Assembly (NCBI GenBank): GCA_946413585.1
Contig: CAMKLG010000002.1
Coordinates: 45,664-109,663, forward strand
From: an uncultured Bacteroidales bacterium
GTDB lineage: Bacteria; Bacteroidota; Bacteroidia; Bacteroidales; WCHB1-69
Direction: 5' to 3'
DNA length: 64,000 nucleotides
Made by a program: the position numbers and the translations under genes. Of the stretch, positions 17,079-27,043 are shown one piece after another (position 1 is the stretch's first letter; every line of letters starts with the position of its first letter). Under the pieces are notes generated by a model. The model searched no databases. It was not told the DNA's origin and saw nothing but the letters and a program-made list of their open reading frames with translations.

Positions 17079-19094
17079 ATGGCAATGGTACAACCCCATA
17101 AATCCCAATTGGTCAACAAAGACCCCTATTTGGAACCTTACAGCGAGGCGTTGCAGTGGCGGATGGATCATGCGCGGCTGCGGGAAATGCAGCTCACCGA
17201 CGCTCGCTGTTCTCTTTCCGACATTGCTAACGGGCATCTACACTATGGCTTACATAAAACGGCTGAGGGGTGGGTGCTCCGTGAGAAAGCCCCTAACGCT
17301 GTGGCGCTATACCTCTATGGTGATTTTTCGGAATGGCAGATTCGTCCCGAGTTCGCGCTGACGGCCGTCGGCAACGGCGACTGGGAAATCCGACTGCCTG
17401 AGGAGACTCTGAAGCATGGGATGCTCTACAAACTCTGGATGGTTTGGCATACGGGTGCGGATGAGCGTCTGCCCGCATACGTGCAACGCGTGGTGCAGGA
17501 TGATGTCACCAAGGTCTTCTCCGCACAAGTTTGGGAACCAGATGCTTACGAGTGGAAGAATCCGCTTCCGCCGAAACCGAGACACCCGCTCATCTACGAA
17601 GCGCACGTGGGCATGTCTTCGCAAGAGGCAAAAATCTCTTCTTACCACGAGTTTCAAGAAACGATTCTGCCTCGCATTAAAGAACTGGGTTACAATACGA
17701 TACAGTTGATGGCCATCCAGGAACATCCCTATTATGGCTCCTTCGGCTATCAGGTTTCCAACTTTTTCGCCCCCTCGTTCCGTTTCGGTACGCCTGAGGA
17801 ACTCATGGAACTGATTGATACAGCGCACGGTATGGGCATCTCCGTTATCTTGGATGTGATTCATTCCCATGCTGTGAAGAACGAAAAGGAGGGCATCGGC
17901 GCTTTCGACGGCAGCGATTATCTATATACTCATCATGGCGAAAAAGGACACCATAGGGTCTGGGATTCCCGTTGTTTTGACTACGGAAAATCCGAAACTA
18001 TCCATTTTCTGCTCTCCAACCTCAAATATTGGATGCAAAAATTCCATTTTGACGGTTTCCGTTTCGACGGGGTGACCAGTATGTGCTATTTCGACCATGG
18101 TCTTGGGGTGGATTTCCTCAGTTATGACCAATATTTCAACGAGAATGTAGATGAAAATGCCGTAACCTATCTGACGTTGGCCAACCGATTGGTGCGCGAG
18201 CTTCGTCCCGACGTGCTGACCATTGCGGAGGATGTGAGCGGAATGCCGGGCATGGCCTTCCCCACCGAGGAGGGCGGCATCGGCTTCGACTTCCGCATGT
18301 CGATGGGCATTGCCGATTTCTGGATTAAGACCCTCAAAACCCGTTCCGACGATGAATGGAACATGGGAGAGCTCTTCTTCAAGATGACCGACAGGCGTGC
18401 AGAGGAGGAGACGATTAGCTATGTGGAGTGCCACGACCAAGCGTTGGTGGGTGACAAAACGTTGATTTTTAGGATGATAGACAAGTATATGTACGATGCC
18501 ATGTCGGTGTTTGTGCAAAACCTTACGGTCGATAGGGGAGTGGCGTTGCACAAACTGATCCGTTTAGTTACCCTGACGCTCTGTTCCGGTGGCTATCTCA
18601 ACTTCATGGGCAACGAATTCGGCCATCCTGAGTGGATAGACTTTCCGCGAGAAGGAAACGGTTGGTCGTACCAATATGCTCGTCGCCAATGGGATTTGGC
18701 AGATGACAACACACTGAAATACAGCGGGCTGAATCGCTTCGACCGCGACATGATTCATTGCGTGAAGGAGAACAAAATGCTTGAATTCGCACCCGTTGCG
18801 TTGTGCGAAAACGATGGCGACAAGGTACTGGCCTTCCGTCGCGGCGACTGCGTGGTGGTCTTCAATTTCCATCCCGAGAAGTCGTTCACGGACTATACTA
18901 TCTTCTGCGAACCTGGTGAATATCAGATCGTTCTGAACAGTGATGATCCGCTTTATCACGGTTTTGGCAATGTGGACGCGGCGATGACCTACCGGACGAT
19001 GCCGTTTGAAGGGAAGAACCGGCTGCTGCTGTATCTGCCCAGCCGCACGGCCATCGTACTGCGAAAGATCCTTGATATAACTGAAATCTGTTAA
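17079..19094 (+). CDS. glgB: 1,4-alpha-glucan branching enzyme (GH13)
   Basis: A 671-residue cytosolic enzyme that cuts alpha-1,4-glucan and rejoins the piece by an alpha-1,6 bond, forming glycogen branches. An N-terminal CBM48-like beta domain (about 45-150, AVALYLYGDFSEW) precedes a GH13 barrel with the usual regions: DVIHSHAVKN, FRFDGVTSM with the nucleophile near D330, AEDVSGMPG with the acid/base near E384, and VECHDQALVGD with the transition-state aspartate. A C-terminal beta domain ends at ILDITEIC. The length suits the eukaryote-like branching enzymes of Bacteroidota. The ATG at 17079 (MAMVQPHK) follows the promoter directly. No other glycogen gene is adjacent. Confidence 0.95.
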   Translation: MAMVQPHKSQLVNKDPYLEPYSEALQWRMDHARLREMQLTDARCSLSDIANGHLHYGLHKTAEGWVLREKAPNAVALYLYGDFSEWQIRPEFALTAVGNGDWEIRLPEETLKHGMLYKLWMVWHTGADERLPAYVQRVVQDDVTKVFSAQVWEPDAYEWKNPLPPKPRHPLIYEAHVGMSSQEAKISSYHEFQETILPRIKELGYNTIQLMAIQEHPYYGSFGYQVSNFFAPSFRFGTPEELMELIDTAHGMGISVILDVIHSHAVKNEKEGIGAFDGSDYLYTHHGEKGHHRVWDSRCFDYGKSETIHFLLSNLKYWMQKFHFDGFRFDGVTSMCYFDHGLGVDFLSYDQYFNENVDENAVTYLTLANRLVRELRPDVLTIAEDVSGMPGMAFPTEEGGIGFDFRMSMGIADFWIKTLKTRSDDEWNMGELFFKMTDRRAEEETISYVECHDQALVGDKTLIFRMIDKYMYDAMSVFVQNLTVDRGVALHKLIRLVTLTLCSGGYLNFMGNEFGHPEWIDFPREGNGWSYQYARRQWDLADDNTLKYSGLNRFDRDMIHCVKENKMLEFAPVALCENDGDKVLAFRRGDCVVVFNFHPEKSFTDYTIFCEPGEYQIVLNSDDPLYHGFGNVDAAMTYRTMPFEGKNRLLLYLPSRTAIVLRKILDITEIC

Positions 19095-19145
19095 CAATCT
19101 GATTTATATATGGTTTTACTTGTCTGAGCATATTTATAATTTATG

Positions 19146-19153
19146 TACATTTG
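19146..19153 (+). promoter_or_regulatory. -7 promoter element of the FISUMP protein
   Basis: TACATTTG followed by CA fits TAnnTTTG; the likely start codon is at 19208, 54 bp on. Confidence 0.5.
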
Positions 19154-19207
19154 CACCCATCTTTAATGTCCATTTTTTTATTGTTGACAAATATAATAAT
19201 TATAAAA

Positions 19208-20650
19208 ATGATGAAAAAATTAAGAACATCGAATCATTGTGGCGCTTCTTTTCAGAGAATTAGCTCTTTTGTCGCATTTGCACTCTGCATGAGTGTTCTC
19301 ATGGGACAGACTTATAACATCGCATTCTCAGGTGCGGACTTGGACGGACTGTCCGTGTCGCTTGACAAGGTGGTAATAACCGACCTGAATCAGAATTGGT
19401 CAGACACAATATACTTCCCTGACACGACGTTTGTACTGACCAATTCGACGGGCGTGACAGACATAGGCGGCATTGCTCCGTTCTCAGTTACACCAGCTAC
19501 ACCTAATCCGTTCATGGGAACTACGTGTCTGCGTGTACAGGGAGTGACTCCTGGTTTTGTGACGGTGAAAGTCACCAATCAGGTTGGTGCTCTGGTTGCT
19601 TCCGCGCAGTTGTTGTGCGATGAGAGCGGAGAGCTCCCTCTGCGGGTGACATTGAATACCAGTGGGTTGCATGTCTTTGCCGCAATCCAAAACGGTAGAG
19701 TAGTGTCCACCAAATTGCTGAATGTGGGCAACGGAGGAAGCAATACCATCGAAAGCGAAGGTGGATTATGGGGACAAACTCCAGTTAAAATAGGCACCGG
19801 TTATGAACGATCTTCATCCCAACACCCAGTTGCTCCTAATGACCGAATGCGTTTCGTAGGTTATACTACCCGTGAAGGGGAGGAAGTGGCGAGTGCCTCT
19901 GTAGAGATGCTCTTGGCATCTTGTCAAACAGTGGAACTGCCCTTCGCGTTCACGAATAACGGGCTTCCGTGCGAAGGTACGCCTACTGTTACGGACGTGG
20001 ACGGCAACGTGTACAACACAGTCCGCATCGGTACACAGTGTTGGATGAAGGAGAATCTCCGGACTACGCACCTTGCGAACGGTGACACAATTCTTTTCAA
20101 GACCAATACGCATGGGCATGCGATGTATCGCTACGCTCCCAATAATGACACCGCCAATGTGCCTTTGTTCGGCTATTTATATAACTGGCATGCGGCAACT
20201 TGGGGCTTTAATGGTTGCGCGCCCCATCAGGGAGCTTGTCCCACAGGCTGGCATGTGCCTACTACCGATGAGTTGAACCAACTGTTCAACCATGTGAGGG
20301 GTATGAACATCTATCATTGCGATGGTAATCCTAACAGCTATAACAAGGCGATGTCTGACAGTATAGGTTGGACACCCAAAACATACGCCTGCAGCGCTGG
20401 CTATGAACCTGCCACGAATAATGCAACGGGCTTTTCGTTGCGTCCCGCAGGCTATTACAACTGTACAGACGAATACTACAGTTTTGGAAATGCTGCACAT
20501 CTGTGGAGTTCTACAGATGTGCCCGCTGGCTTGGCAGCTTCAGTGACTGCCTATAGCCGGTACGTTGAAAACTTGCCCATGTTCCCATCCCCCGACAATT
20601 ACTATTCAGACATAGATACAGGTTTGTCGGTGCGCTGTCTCAAGGATTGA
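19208..20650 (+). CDS. Secreted FISUMP-domain protein
   Basis: A 480-residue protein from ATGATGAAAAAA at 19208. The N-terminus (MMKKLRTSNHCGASFQRISS) leads into a hydrophobic signal segment ending near LMGQ. Residues about 35-240 are a beta-rich region (IAFSGADLDGLSVSLDKV). The C-terminal 220 residues match the Fibrobacter succinogenes major paralogous domain: VTDVDGNVYNTVRIGTQCW, MKENLRTTHLANG, YLYNWHAA, CPTGWHVPTTDELNQL, and SVRCLKD at the end. Such domains are common on secreted and surface proteins of Fibrobacteres and Bacteroidota, with no firm function. A longer start at 19151 would overlap the promoter. No sorting tail is seen. Confidence 0.9.
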   Translation: MMKKLRTSNHCGASFQRISSFVAFALCMSVLMGQTYNIAFSGADLDGLSVSLDKVVITDLNQNWSDTIYFPDTTFVLTNSTGVTDIGGIAPFSVTPATPNPFMGTTCLRVQGVTPGFVTVKVTNQVGALVASAQLLCDESGELPLRVTLNTSGLHVFAAIQNGRVVSTKLLNVGNGGSNTIESEGGLWGQTPVKIGTGYERSSSQHPVAPNDRMRFVGYTTREGEEVASASVEMLLASCQTVELPFAFTNNGLPCEGTPTVTDVDGNVYNTVRIGTQCWMKENLRTTHLANGDTILFKTNTHGHAMYRYAPNNDTANVPLFGYLYNWHAATWGFNGCAPHQGACPTGWHVPTTDELNQLFNHVRGMNIYHCDGNPNSYNKAMSDSIGWTPKTYACSAGYEPATNNATGFSLRPAGYYNCTDEYYSFGNAAHLWSSTDVPAGLAASVTAYSRYVENLPMFPSPDNYYSDIDTGLSVRCLKD

Positions 20651-20700
20651 ATAACGTTTCTTTTTGGATGTTATGGTCACGACTATAGCCAAAAAAAGTG

Positions 20701-20708
20701 TATCTTTG
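20701..20708 (+). promoter_or_regulatory. -7 promoter element of thrS
   Basis: TATCTTTG followed by CC, 36 bp before the thrS start at 20745. Confidence 0.6.
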
Positions 20709-20744
20709 CCGATTGTTTGAAATTAAGATAAATATTGCAATTAT

Positions 20745-22682
20745 ATGATCAACATCACACTGCCTGACGGCTCAATTAAACAAATGGAAAAGGGCTGTAC
20801 CGCCTATGAGGTGGCGCAGGCCATTAGCGAAGGCTTGGCTCGTAACGTATTGGTAGCCAAAGTGAACGACCAAATGGTGGAACTCGATAAACCCATCAAC
20901 GAGGACGCGACACTCACCCTCTATACGTGGAACGATCGCGAAGGTAAGGACACCTTCTGGCACAGCTCCGCACACTTGATGGCAGCGGCTATCGAGTCAC
21001 TGTACCCCGGCGTGAAGTTCGGTATCGGACCCCATATCGAGACCGGTTTCTACTATGACATCGACTTCATGGACTACAACATTTCCTCTGACGACTTTCC
21101 GAAAATTGAGGAGAAAATGAAGGAACTGGCTTCCCAAAAGATCCAGTTCGTGCGTCGCGAAGTGCCTAAAGCTGAGGCTCTTGACTACTTCACCAAGAAG
21201 GGTGACGAGTACAAGTTGGAACTTATCGACGGTTTGGAAGACGGCCAGATTTCGTTCTACGAAAGCGGTCCTTTCACCGACCTCTGTCGAGGCCCGCACT
21301 TGCACGACACCTCTATGATCAAGGCTATCAAGCTGTTGAAGACGGCCGGCGCTTACTGGCGCGGCGACGAGAAACGCAAACAGCTGACCCGTATCTACGC
21401 CGTCACCTTCCCGAAAAAGAAAGAGTTGGACGAGTATCTGGCTCTCTTGGAAGAGGCCGCCAAGCGCGACCACCGCAAATTGGGTCGTGAGATGGAGTTG
21501 TTCACCTTCTCCCCGCTGGTGGGACAAGGTCTGCCGTTGTGGTTGCCCAAGGGTGCCGCCCTGCGCGACCGCCTCGAGCAATTCCTCCGCAAGGTGCAGA
21601 AAAAATATGGCTATCAACAGGTTATCACTCCGCATATCGGTAATGTGAACCTCTACAAAACATCCGGCCACTATGCGAAATACGGTGCGGACTCTTTCCG
21701 TCCGATCACCACGCCGCAAGAGGGCGAGGAGTTCTTCCTCAAACCGATGAACTGTCCTCACCACTGTCAGATTTATGCTGCACGCCCGCGTTCCTACAAG
21801 GAACTGCCTCTCCGTTTGGCGGAGTTCGGCACTGTCTATCGTTACGAACAGAGCGGTGAATTGCACGGTTTGACCAGGGTTAGAGGCTTTACGCAGGATG
21901 ATGCTCACTTGTACTGTACTTCCGACCAAATCAAGGAGGAATTCTGCAAGGTTATCGACATTATTCTCTACATTTTCAAGACTTTGAAGTTCGACAACTA
22001 TAAGGCTCAGGTTTCCTTGCGCGACCCGAACAACAAGGAGAAGTACATCGGTACGGATGAAAACTGGGAGAAGGCGCAACGCGCTATTATCGAGGCCGCT
22101 GCTGAAAAGGGCCTGAACACCATCGAGGTGGAGGGTGAAGCTGCCTTCTACGGCCCGAAACTCGACTTCATGGTGAAGGATGCCATCGGTCGTGAGTGGC
22201 AGCTCGGCACTGTCCAAGTCGATTACAACTTGCCTGAGCGTTTCGGCTTGGAATACACCGATGCTGACGGTCAGAAGAAACGTCCGGTGATGATTCACCG
22301 CGCCCCGTTCGGCTCCATGGAGCGTTTCGTGGCAGTGCTGTTGGAGCACACCGGCGGTAACTTCCCGTTGTGGCTCACCTCCGACCAGGTCGTCATTCTG
22401 CCCATAAGTGAGAAGTATATGGACTATGCCCGCAAGGTGCAGGCTTTGCTTGACGAGCAGGATGTGCGCTGCTACATCGACGAGCGCAGCGAGAAGACAG
22501 GTCGTAAGATTCGCGATGCTGAAACCGCGAAGGTGCCTTACATGGTCATTGTGGGCGAAAAGGAAGAGGAAGACGGCACCGTATCAGTGCGCCGCCATGG
22601 CAACATCAACGATGGCACGATGCCTGTCGGCGATTTCGTCACGCTCATCCAGAACGCCATCAAAGCGGAATTGGAAAATTAA
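20745..22682 (+). CDS. thrS: Threonyl-tRNA synthetase
   Basis: A 645-residue class II synthetase that charges tRNA-Thr, full length for the family. An N-terminal TGS domain (1-60, [17 protein letters not shown]) is followed by the editing domain (about 65-225; [12 protein letters not shown] and CRGPHLHDT carry the metal-site histidines and cysteine). The catalytic core (about 240-535) holds the zinc cysteine in [30 protein letters not shown] and [13 protein letters not shown]. The anticodon-binding domain ends at [10 protein letters not shown]. ffh follows 55 bp on, with a GC-rich palindrome between. Confidence 0.98.
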   Translation: MINITLPDGSIKQMEKGCTAYEVAQAISEGLARNVLVAKVNDQMVELDKPINEDATLTLYTWNDREGKDTFWHSSAHLMAAAIESLYPGVKFGIGPHIETGFYYDIDFMDYNISSDDFPKIEEKMKELASQKIQFVRREVPKAEALDYFTKKGDEYKLELIDGLEDGQISFYESGPFTDLCRGPHLHDTSMIKAIKLLKTAGAYWRGDEKRKQLTRIYAVTFPKKKELDEYLALLEEAAKRDHRKLGREMELFTFSPLVGQGLPLWLPKGAALRDRLEQFLRKVQKKYGYQQVITPHIGNVNLYKTSGHYAKYGADSFRPITTPQEGEEFFLKPMNCPHHCQIYAARPRSYKELPLRLAEFGTVYRYEQSGELHGLTRVRGFTQDDAHLYCTSDQIKEEFCKVIDIILYIFKTLKFDNYKAQVSLRDPNNKEKYIGTDENWEKAQRAIIEAAAEKGLNTIEVEGEAAFYGPKLDFMVKDAIGREWQLGTVQVDYNLPERFGLEYTDADGQKKRPVMIHRAPFGSMERFVAVLLEHTGGNFPLWLTSDQVVILPISEKYMDYARKVQALLDEQDVRCYIDERSEKTGRKIRDAETAKVPYMVIVGEKEEEDGTVSVRRHGNINDGTMPVGDFVTLIQNAIKAELEN

Positions 22683-22690
22683 TCCATTGT

Positions 22691-22714
22691 AGAGACGGGG
22701 CGCGCCCCGTCTCT
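22691..22714. repeat. Dispersed palindrome, TAGAGACG family, copy B
   Basis: A perfect 24-nt palindrome AGAGACGGGGCG plus its complement, between thrS and ffh, preceded by TGT as in other copies. It can form a very stable hairpin but lacks a T-run, so it may lower readthrough or stabilise the thrS mRNA end rather than terminate. Confidence 0.85.
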
Positions 22715-22737
22715 GCGTTTAAATTGAAAATTGGAAC

Positions 22738-24078
22738 ATGTTTGAAAGTTTATCAGATAGATTAGAACGCTCGTTTAAAATCCTGAAAGGTCAGGGTAAA
22801 ATCACTGAAATCAACATTGCGGAGACCACCAAGGAGATTCGCAAGGCGTTGATTGATGCCGATGTCAGTTACAACATCGCCAAGGAGTTCACCAACAGCG
22901 TGAAGGAAAAGGCTATCGGTCAGAATGTCATCAACGCCGTGTCGCCTAACCAGTTGATGGTGAAAATCACCTACGATGAACTCATCGCCCTCATGGGCAG
23001 TCAGGCCGTCGATATCAACCTCAAAGGCTCTCCCGCTATCATTTTGATGGCTGGTTTGCAAGGCTCTGGTAAGACCACCCACAGCGCGAAACTCGCTAAC
23101 TTGTTGAAAACCAAGCGCGGCAAGAAACCTCTGCTCGTGGCTTGCGACGTTTACCGTCCCGCCGCTATCGACCAGTTGCAGGTGCTCGGACAACAAATCG
23201 GAGTGGAAGTCTATTCCGAACCCGAGAACAAGAAACCGGTGGAAATCGCCAAAAATGCTGTGCGTCACGCCAAAGAGTACGGCTACGACGTGGTCATCAT
23301 CGATACCGCCGGCCGTTTGGCTGTGGATGAGGAGATGATGGACGAGATTGGCAATATCAAGGCTGCCGTCAATCCGCAGGAAATCCTCTTTGTGGTGGAT
23401 GCCATGACCGGTCAGGATGCCGTGAACACCGCCAAAGCGTTCAATGACAAACTCAACTTCGACGGTGTGATTCTCACCAAGCTCGACGGCGACACCCGCG
23501 GCGGTGCGGCGTTGACCATCCGCAAGGTCACTGAGAAACCCATCAAGTTTGTGGGTATGGGCGAAAAGATGGAGGCTCTCGACGTGTTCCACCCCGACCG
23601 TATGGCGGAGCGTATCCTCGGCATGGGCGACATCCGTTCCTTCGTGGAGCGCGCACAGGAACAGTTCGATGACGAGGAAGCTGCGAAATTGTCCAAGAAG
23701 CTGGCTAAGAACCAGTTCGACTTCAACGACTTCAATCAGCAAATCCAGCAAATCAAGAAAATGGGCAATGTGAAGGACTTGATGGGCATGATTCCGGGTA
23801 TGGGTAAGCTGATTCGCAATATGGATATTGACGACGACGTCTTCAAGAGTGTGGAAGTGATGATTCAGTCCATGACCCCTGAGGAACGCGCCAATCCCGA
23901 TATCATCAACGGCTCACGCAGAAAACGTATTGCGCGTGGCTCCGGACGTGATATTCAGGATGTTAACCGTCTGATCAAACAGTTTGACGACATCCGAAAA
24001 GTGATGAAGGCCGTGAACAACGGTTCTGGCAAAACCAAAGGTATGATGCGTGCCATGAAGGCTCGCGGCAGAAGATAG
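22738..24078 (+). CDS. ffh: Signal recognition particle protein (Ffh/SRP54)
   Basis: A 446-residue GTPase that binds 4.5S RNA and signal sequences and hands ribosomes to FtsY at the membrane. The N domain (1-90) is followed by the G domain with GLQGSGKTTHSAKLA (P-loop), DVYRPAAIDQL, DTAGRLAVDEE, TKLDGDTRGG and GMGEKMEALDVF. The methionine-rich M domain (about 310-446) has MIPGMGK, the RNA-binding segment SRRKRIARGSG, and a basic tail MMRAMKARGRR. An intrinsic terminator follows. Confidence 0.98.
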   Translation: MFESLSDRLERSFKILKGQGKITEINIAETTKEIRKALIDADVSYNIAKEFTNSVKEKAIGQNVINAVSPNQLMVKITYDELIALMGSQAVDINLKGSPAIILMAGLQGSGKTTHSAKLANLLKTKRGKKPLLVACDVYRPAAIDQLQVLGQQIGVEVYSEPENKKPVEIAKNAVRHAKEYGYDVVIIDTAGRLAVDEEMMDEIGNIKAAVNPQEILFVVDAMTGQDAVNTAKAFNDKLNFDGVILTKLDGDTRGGAALTIRKVTEKPIKFVGMGEKMEALDVFHPDRMAERILGMGDIRSFVERAQEQFDDEEAAKLSKKLAKNQFDFNDFNQQIQQIKKMGNVKDLMGMIPGMGKLIRNMDIDDDVFKSVEVMIQSMTPEERANPDIINGSRRKRIARGSGRDIQDVNRLIKQFDDIRKVMKAVNNGSGKTKGMMRAMKARGRR

Positions 24079-24111
24079 TTGCCTTTAAGAAAGAAATTTA
24101 CTTGACTAAAG

Positions 24112-24144
24112 TAGGACATCCATGCAAAGGTGTCCTATTTTTTT
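24112..24144 (+). terminator. Intrinsic terminator after ffh
   Basis: Stem TAGGACA/TGTCCTA with a 12-nt loop followed by seven T. It overlaps the stop codon of the convergent membrane protein gene. Confidence 0.85.
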
Positions 24145-25556
24145 GGGTTTTCAGTGGCGATTTGTCGATACAGAAGCAGATTGCAAGGCGCTTTTCGATA
24201 CAATTCGTAATTTGGATCGTCAATAGGTTGGATGCAAAGTAGGTATTCATGGTTGTTCCACGGATCCACACTCACCTTTTTCAAGAAATAGAAATAGGCA
24301 CCTGCGGAATAATTGACAATCAGATCGTCGTTGATGGTAATCACATCATGTTCCTCCATTTCCGGCAATAACGCGTAGATGTCTGTGAGCAATTCTTTAT
24401 CTCGTCCGATTTTGCCTGCAAAGAACACATTTGTCCCGATGGCGGCAATGACCACGCATATTGTCAGGACTTTGCATACCGTTTTGAATTTGAGGCCAAA
24501 CGAGATATTCTCCAAAAAGGATTCGGCGAAAAGGCCTAAACCAATGGATATCAAAGGGAAAACGGTCAGTATGTAAAAACTGCTTTGCTTAAGGCTGATC
24601 ATGATAGGCAAAACGCCGGCAAGCGTCAGGAACAGGAACGCCAAAGCCCATCGATTACGAGTTGAAGAGAGTGAATTTTTGAAAACCTTCTGTCTCACAG
24701 CGATCAAGAGGAGGCCTCCCACGATGACAATGGGCACAATTATCTCTCTGAAAAAACGGAATACGATATAAAAGCGGCTGTCAACGGTATGAACGCTTTG
24801 AATGCTGCGGACAATCTGGAAGGTGAAATATTTTTTGAAAAAATGTTGCGCGGCGGGGTTGAAAAACCAAATCAGTACAAACGGAAGTGTCATGAACAAC
24901 AAGATGACAAAAGTGTCGATGACCATGTCCTTGAAGGTGGTGTTGCGCACGAAAAGCCAGCAAATGGCAGGGAATGCCAAAGGATATAAGCCTGTGAATC
25001 CTTTCGTGAGAAAGGCGAGAAAAAGCATAAGACCTGAGCTGGCAAGCATAAGAAACCTCCTGCTTTTCAAGCTTTTCAGATAGAAAATCACGGATAGCAG
25101 TACGAAAACGGCCATGGTGTTCTCAAGGAGATTGTTTGTGGCGCCCCAAGATACCAACGGAACCGTGATCCACAGAACCAGCACAAACCAAAAATGGTGT
25201 CTTTTCATGTCGAGCTCACGGCAAATCCAATACATCAGCACTCCGCAACACAGGTAGGTGAATACGGAGTAGATTTTGGCAACTAACAATGATTTACTGA
25301 TATGGAAGGGAATTGACTGGAAAAGGAAGGCTAAAGGAGGATGCCCGTTGCCCCAACGGAGCGTTTCTGTGAACTCAGGAGCCCAAAAAGTGCCGAAATG
25401 CTCCGCCAGGTTTTTTGAGATGGTGGCGTAATAAAGCCCATCCATGAACATGCCGTCTGTGAGAAAAGCCGGGGAGATGAGAACAAAAAACAGCCCAACG
25501 GCAAAGAGCAAAGGGTAAAGGTTGGATTGTTTCATTTGGAATGGTGTAGATGACAT
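24135..25556 (-). CDS. Integral membrane glycosyltransferase, ArnT/PMT-like (GT39 type)
   Basis: A 473-residue polytopic membrane protein with about ten hydrophobic segments. The first extracytoplasmic loop holds DGMFMDGLYYATISKNLAE, which has the acidic residues at the position used by GT-C enzymes. This is followed by WGNGHPPLAFLFQS, a typical ArnT/PMT-like motif. Such enzymes transfer sugars from lipid-phosphate donors to lipids or proteins on the outer face of the inner membrane. The start may be the ATG at 25556 (MSSTPFQMKQSN) or the one at 25535 (MKQSNLYPLL). The acceptor is unknown, and the neighbours give no hint. Confidence 0.85.
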   Translation of the reverse strand: MSSTPFQMKQSNLYPLLFAVGLFFVLISPAFLTDGMFMDGLYYATISKNLAEHFGTFWAPEFTETLRWGNGHPPLAFLFQSIPFHISKSLLVAKIYSVFTYLCCGVLMYWICRELDMKRHHFWFVLVLWITVPLVSWGATNNLLENTMAVFVLLSVIFYLKSLKSRRFLMLASSGLMLFLAFLTKGFTGLYPLAFPAICWLFVRNTTFKDMVIDTFVILLFMTLPFVLIWFFNPAAQHFFKKYFTFQIVRSIQSVHTVDSRFYIVFRFFREIIVPIVIVGGLLLIAVRQKVFKNSLSSTRNRWALAFLFLTLAGVLPIMISLKQSSFYILTVFPLISIGLGLFAESFLENISFGLKFKTVCKVLTICVVIAAIGTNVFFAGKIGRDKELLTDIYALLPEMEEHDVITINDDLIVNYSAGAYFYFLKKVSVDPWNNHEYLLCIQPIDDPNYELYRKAPCNLLLYRQIATENPKK

Positions 25557-25604
25557 GACAAAAGTTGGAATCGCCCGTTGGAGTAGGGAAGGGAATCCGG
25601 AGCG

Positions 25605-26357
25605 TTAAGCCTTGGTTTGGTTGGCCACACCTTCTTGCTTGGCTTTCAGTTCTTCATCTGAGAGGCCGAGGTAGTGGTCACTGATCACCTGCATCTCGTT
25701 GTCGAGTTCCAACAGATAGGGTACGCCGGTAGGAATGTTGAGTTTCACGATTTCCTCGTTCGACATGTTCTTCATGAACTTGATGATACCGCGGATACTG
25801 TTGCCGTGAGCCACGACCAGCACTTGTTTGTATTGGCGCAAGGATTCCACAATGTTGACGTTCCACAAAGGGATGATGCGCTTGGTGGCATCCATCAGGG
25901 ATTCCGTGGCGGGGCGGGCGGCCTTGAATTTGATGTCCTGGTAACGAATGTCAAATTTCGGGTGACGCGGATCGTCGTCGGCCAGCGGTGCCGGTTGCAC
26001 ATCGTAGCTGCGACGCCATTTGGTGACCTGCTCTTCGCCGTAAATCGCCACGGCCTCTTTCTTGTTCTGTCCTTGCAGTGCACCGTAGTGCTTTTCGTTC
26101 AAACGCCAGGTTTTATGGACGGGCAGCCACATACGATCCATCTCCTCAAGCACGTAGTTCAGGGTCTTGATGGCGCGTTTCAGGTAGGAAGTGTAAGTGT
26201 AACGGATGTCCAGCCCAGGCTCGTCACGCAGGATGCGACCCGCCTGTTTCGCCTCTTCAACGCCCACAGGGGTGAGATCCACGTCCGTCCATCCGGTGAA
26301 TTGGTTCGACAGATTCCATTCGCTCTGTCCGTGTCTTATTAAGATTAGTTTGTACAT
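25605..26357 (-). CDS. gpmA: 2,3-bisphosphoglycerate-dependent phosphoglycerate mutase
   Basis: A 250-residue glycolytic enzyme interconverting 3- and 2-phosphoglycerate. The phospho-histidine is H9 in LIRHGQSEWN. Other motifs follow in order: FTGWTDVDLTPVG, TSYLKRAIKT, the acid/base glutamate in RLNEKHYGALQG, and VVAHGNSIRGI with the second catalytic histidine. The length is normal for the dependent class. The gene stands alone, with heptamer-type repeats upstream at 26358-26500. Confidence 0.97.
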   Translation of the reverse strand: MYKLILIRHGQSEWNLSNQFTGWTDVDLTPVGVEEAKQAGRILRDEPGLDIRYTYTSYLKRAIKTLNYVLEEMDRMWLPVHKTWRLNEKHYGALQGQNKKEAVAIYGEEQVTKWRRSYDVQPAPLADDDPRHPKFDIRYQDIKFKAARPATESLMDATKRIIPLWNVNIVESLRQYKQVLVVAHGNSIRGIIKFMKNMSNEEIVKLNIPTGVPYLLELDNEMQVISDHYLGLSDEELKAKQEGVANQTKA

Positions 26358-26366
26358 TCTTTGGTA

Positions 26367-26496
26367 ATGGTTAGTGGTTAGTGGTTATGGGTTATTGAGG
26401 GTTATAGTTTAGGGGTTATAGTTTAGGGGAATAGGGAGTTGGGAATAGTCTATGTCAAAGTTCAAAGTTCAAAGTTCAAGGTTCAAGGTTCAAAGG
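26367..26496. repeat. Short tandem repeats between panD and gpmA
   Basis: Two arrays: a roughly 15-bp unit GGTTATAGTTTAGGG (about 26399-26430), and a heptamer AAAGTTC with AAGGTTC variants (about 26453-26496). No gene is seen. Confidence 0.75.
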
Positions 26497-26503
26497 CTAA
26501 CAG

Positions 26504-26848
26504 CTAAATCCTGTTCCCCTCGTTCGGAAAAACAATCGACGGTTTAAAATTCTTTGCTTCTTCGAAATCCATGGAGGCGTAGGAGATGATGACGACGACA
26601 TCGCCGACGGCGGCCTTGCGGGCGGCGGGACCGTTAAGACAAATCACGCCTGAGCCTTTCGCTCCTTTGATGACGTAGGTTTCCAGTCGTTCGCCATTGT
26701 TTACGTTCAGCACCTGAACTTTCTCGTTCTCAATCAGATTCGCAGCCTCCATCAACGCCTCGTCGATGGTGATGCTGCCCACGTAGTTCAAGTCGGCCTC
26801 CGTCACGGTGGCTCTGTGAATTTTGGATTTCAGGATTTCTATGTTCAT
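26504..26848 (-). CDS. panD: Aspartate 1-decarboxylase
   Basis: A 114-residue pyruvoyl enzyme that makes beta-alanine from L-aspartate for pantothenate and coenzyme A. The self-cleavage site is G24-S25 in [11 protein letters not shown]; the new N-terminal serine becomes the pyruvoyl group. [14 protein letters not shown] and [17 protein letters not shown] are typical family segments. The ATG at 26848 ([11 protein letters not shown]) gives the normal length. It lies downstream of panC on the same strand, 195 bp apart, so the two pathway genes may share a transcript. Confidence 0.97.
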   Translation of the reverse strand: MNIEILKSKIHRATVTEADLNYVGSITIDEALMEAANLIENEKVQVLNVNNGERLETYVIKGAKGSGVICLNGPAARKAAVGDVVVIISYASMDFEEAKNFKPSIVFPNEGNRI

Positions 26849-26861
26849 TCGTTTGGGTTTA

Positions 26862-27043
26862 GGGTTTAGAGGTTAGGGTTTAAGGGAGTAGGGAGTAGGG
26901 AATAGTTTCAAGTTTCAAGTTTCAAGTTTCAGGTTCCGAGTTCAAAGTTCAAAGTTCTATGTCAAAGTTCTATGTTTAAGTTCTATGTTTAAGTTGAAAA
27001 GCCAACAGCCAATAGCTAACAGCCAACAGCTAACAGCCAACAG
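26862..27043. repeat. Heptanucleotide tandem arrays between panC and panD
   Basis: Successive 7-bp arrays: TTTCAAG (about 26905-26930), AAAGTTC (about 26940-26957), partly ordered TCTATGT/TTAAGT units, and CAACAGC with TAACAGC/CAATAGC variants (about 27001-27043). No gene is seen. Confidence 0.8.

Noticed and set aside
20997..22349. A 450-codon open frame on the minus strand
   Set aside because: Antisense shadow of thrS.
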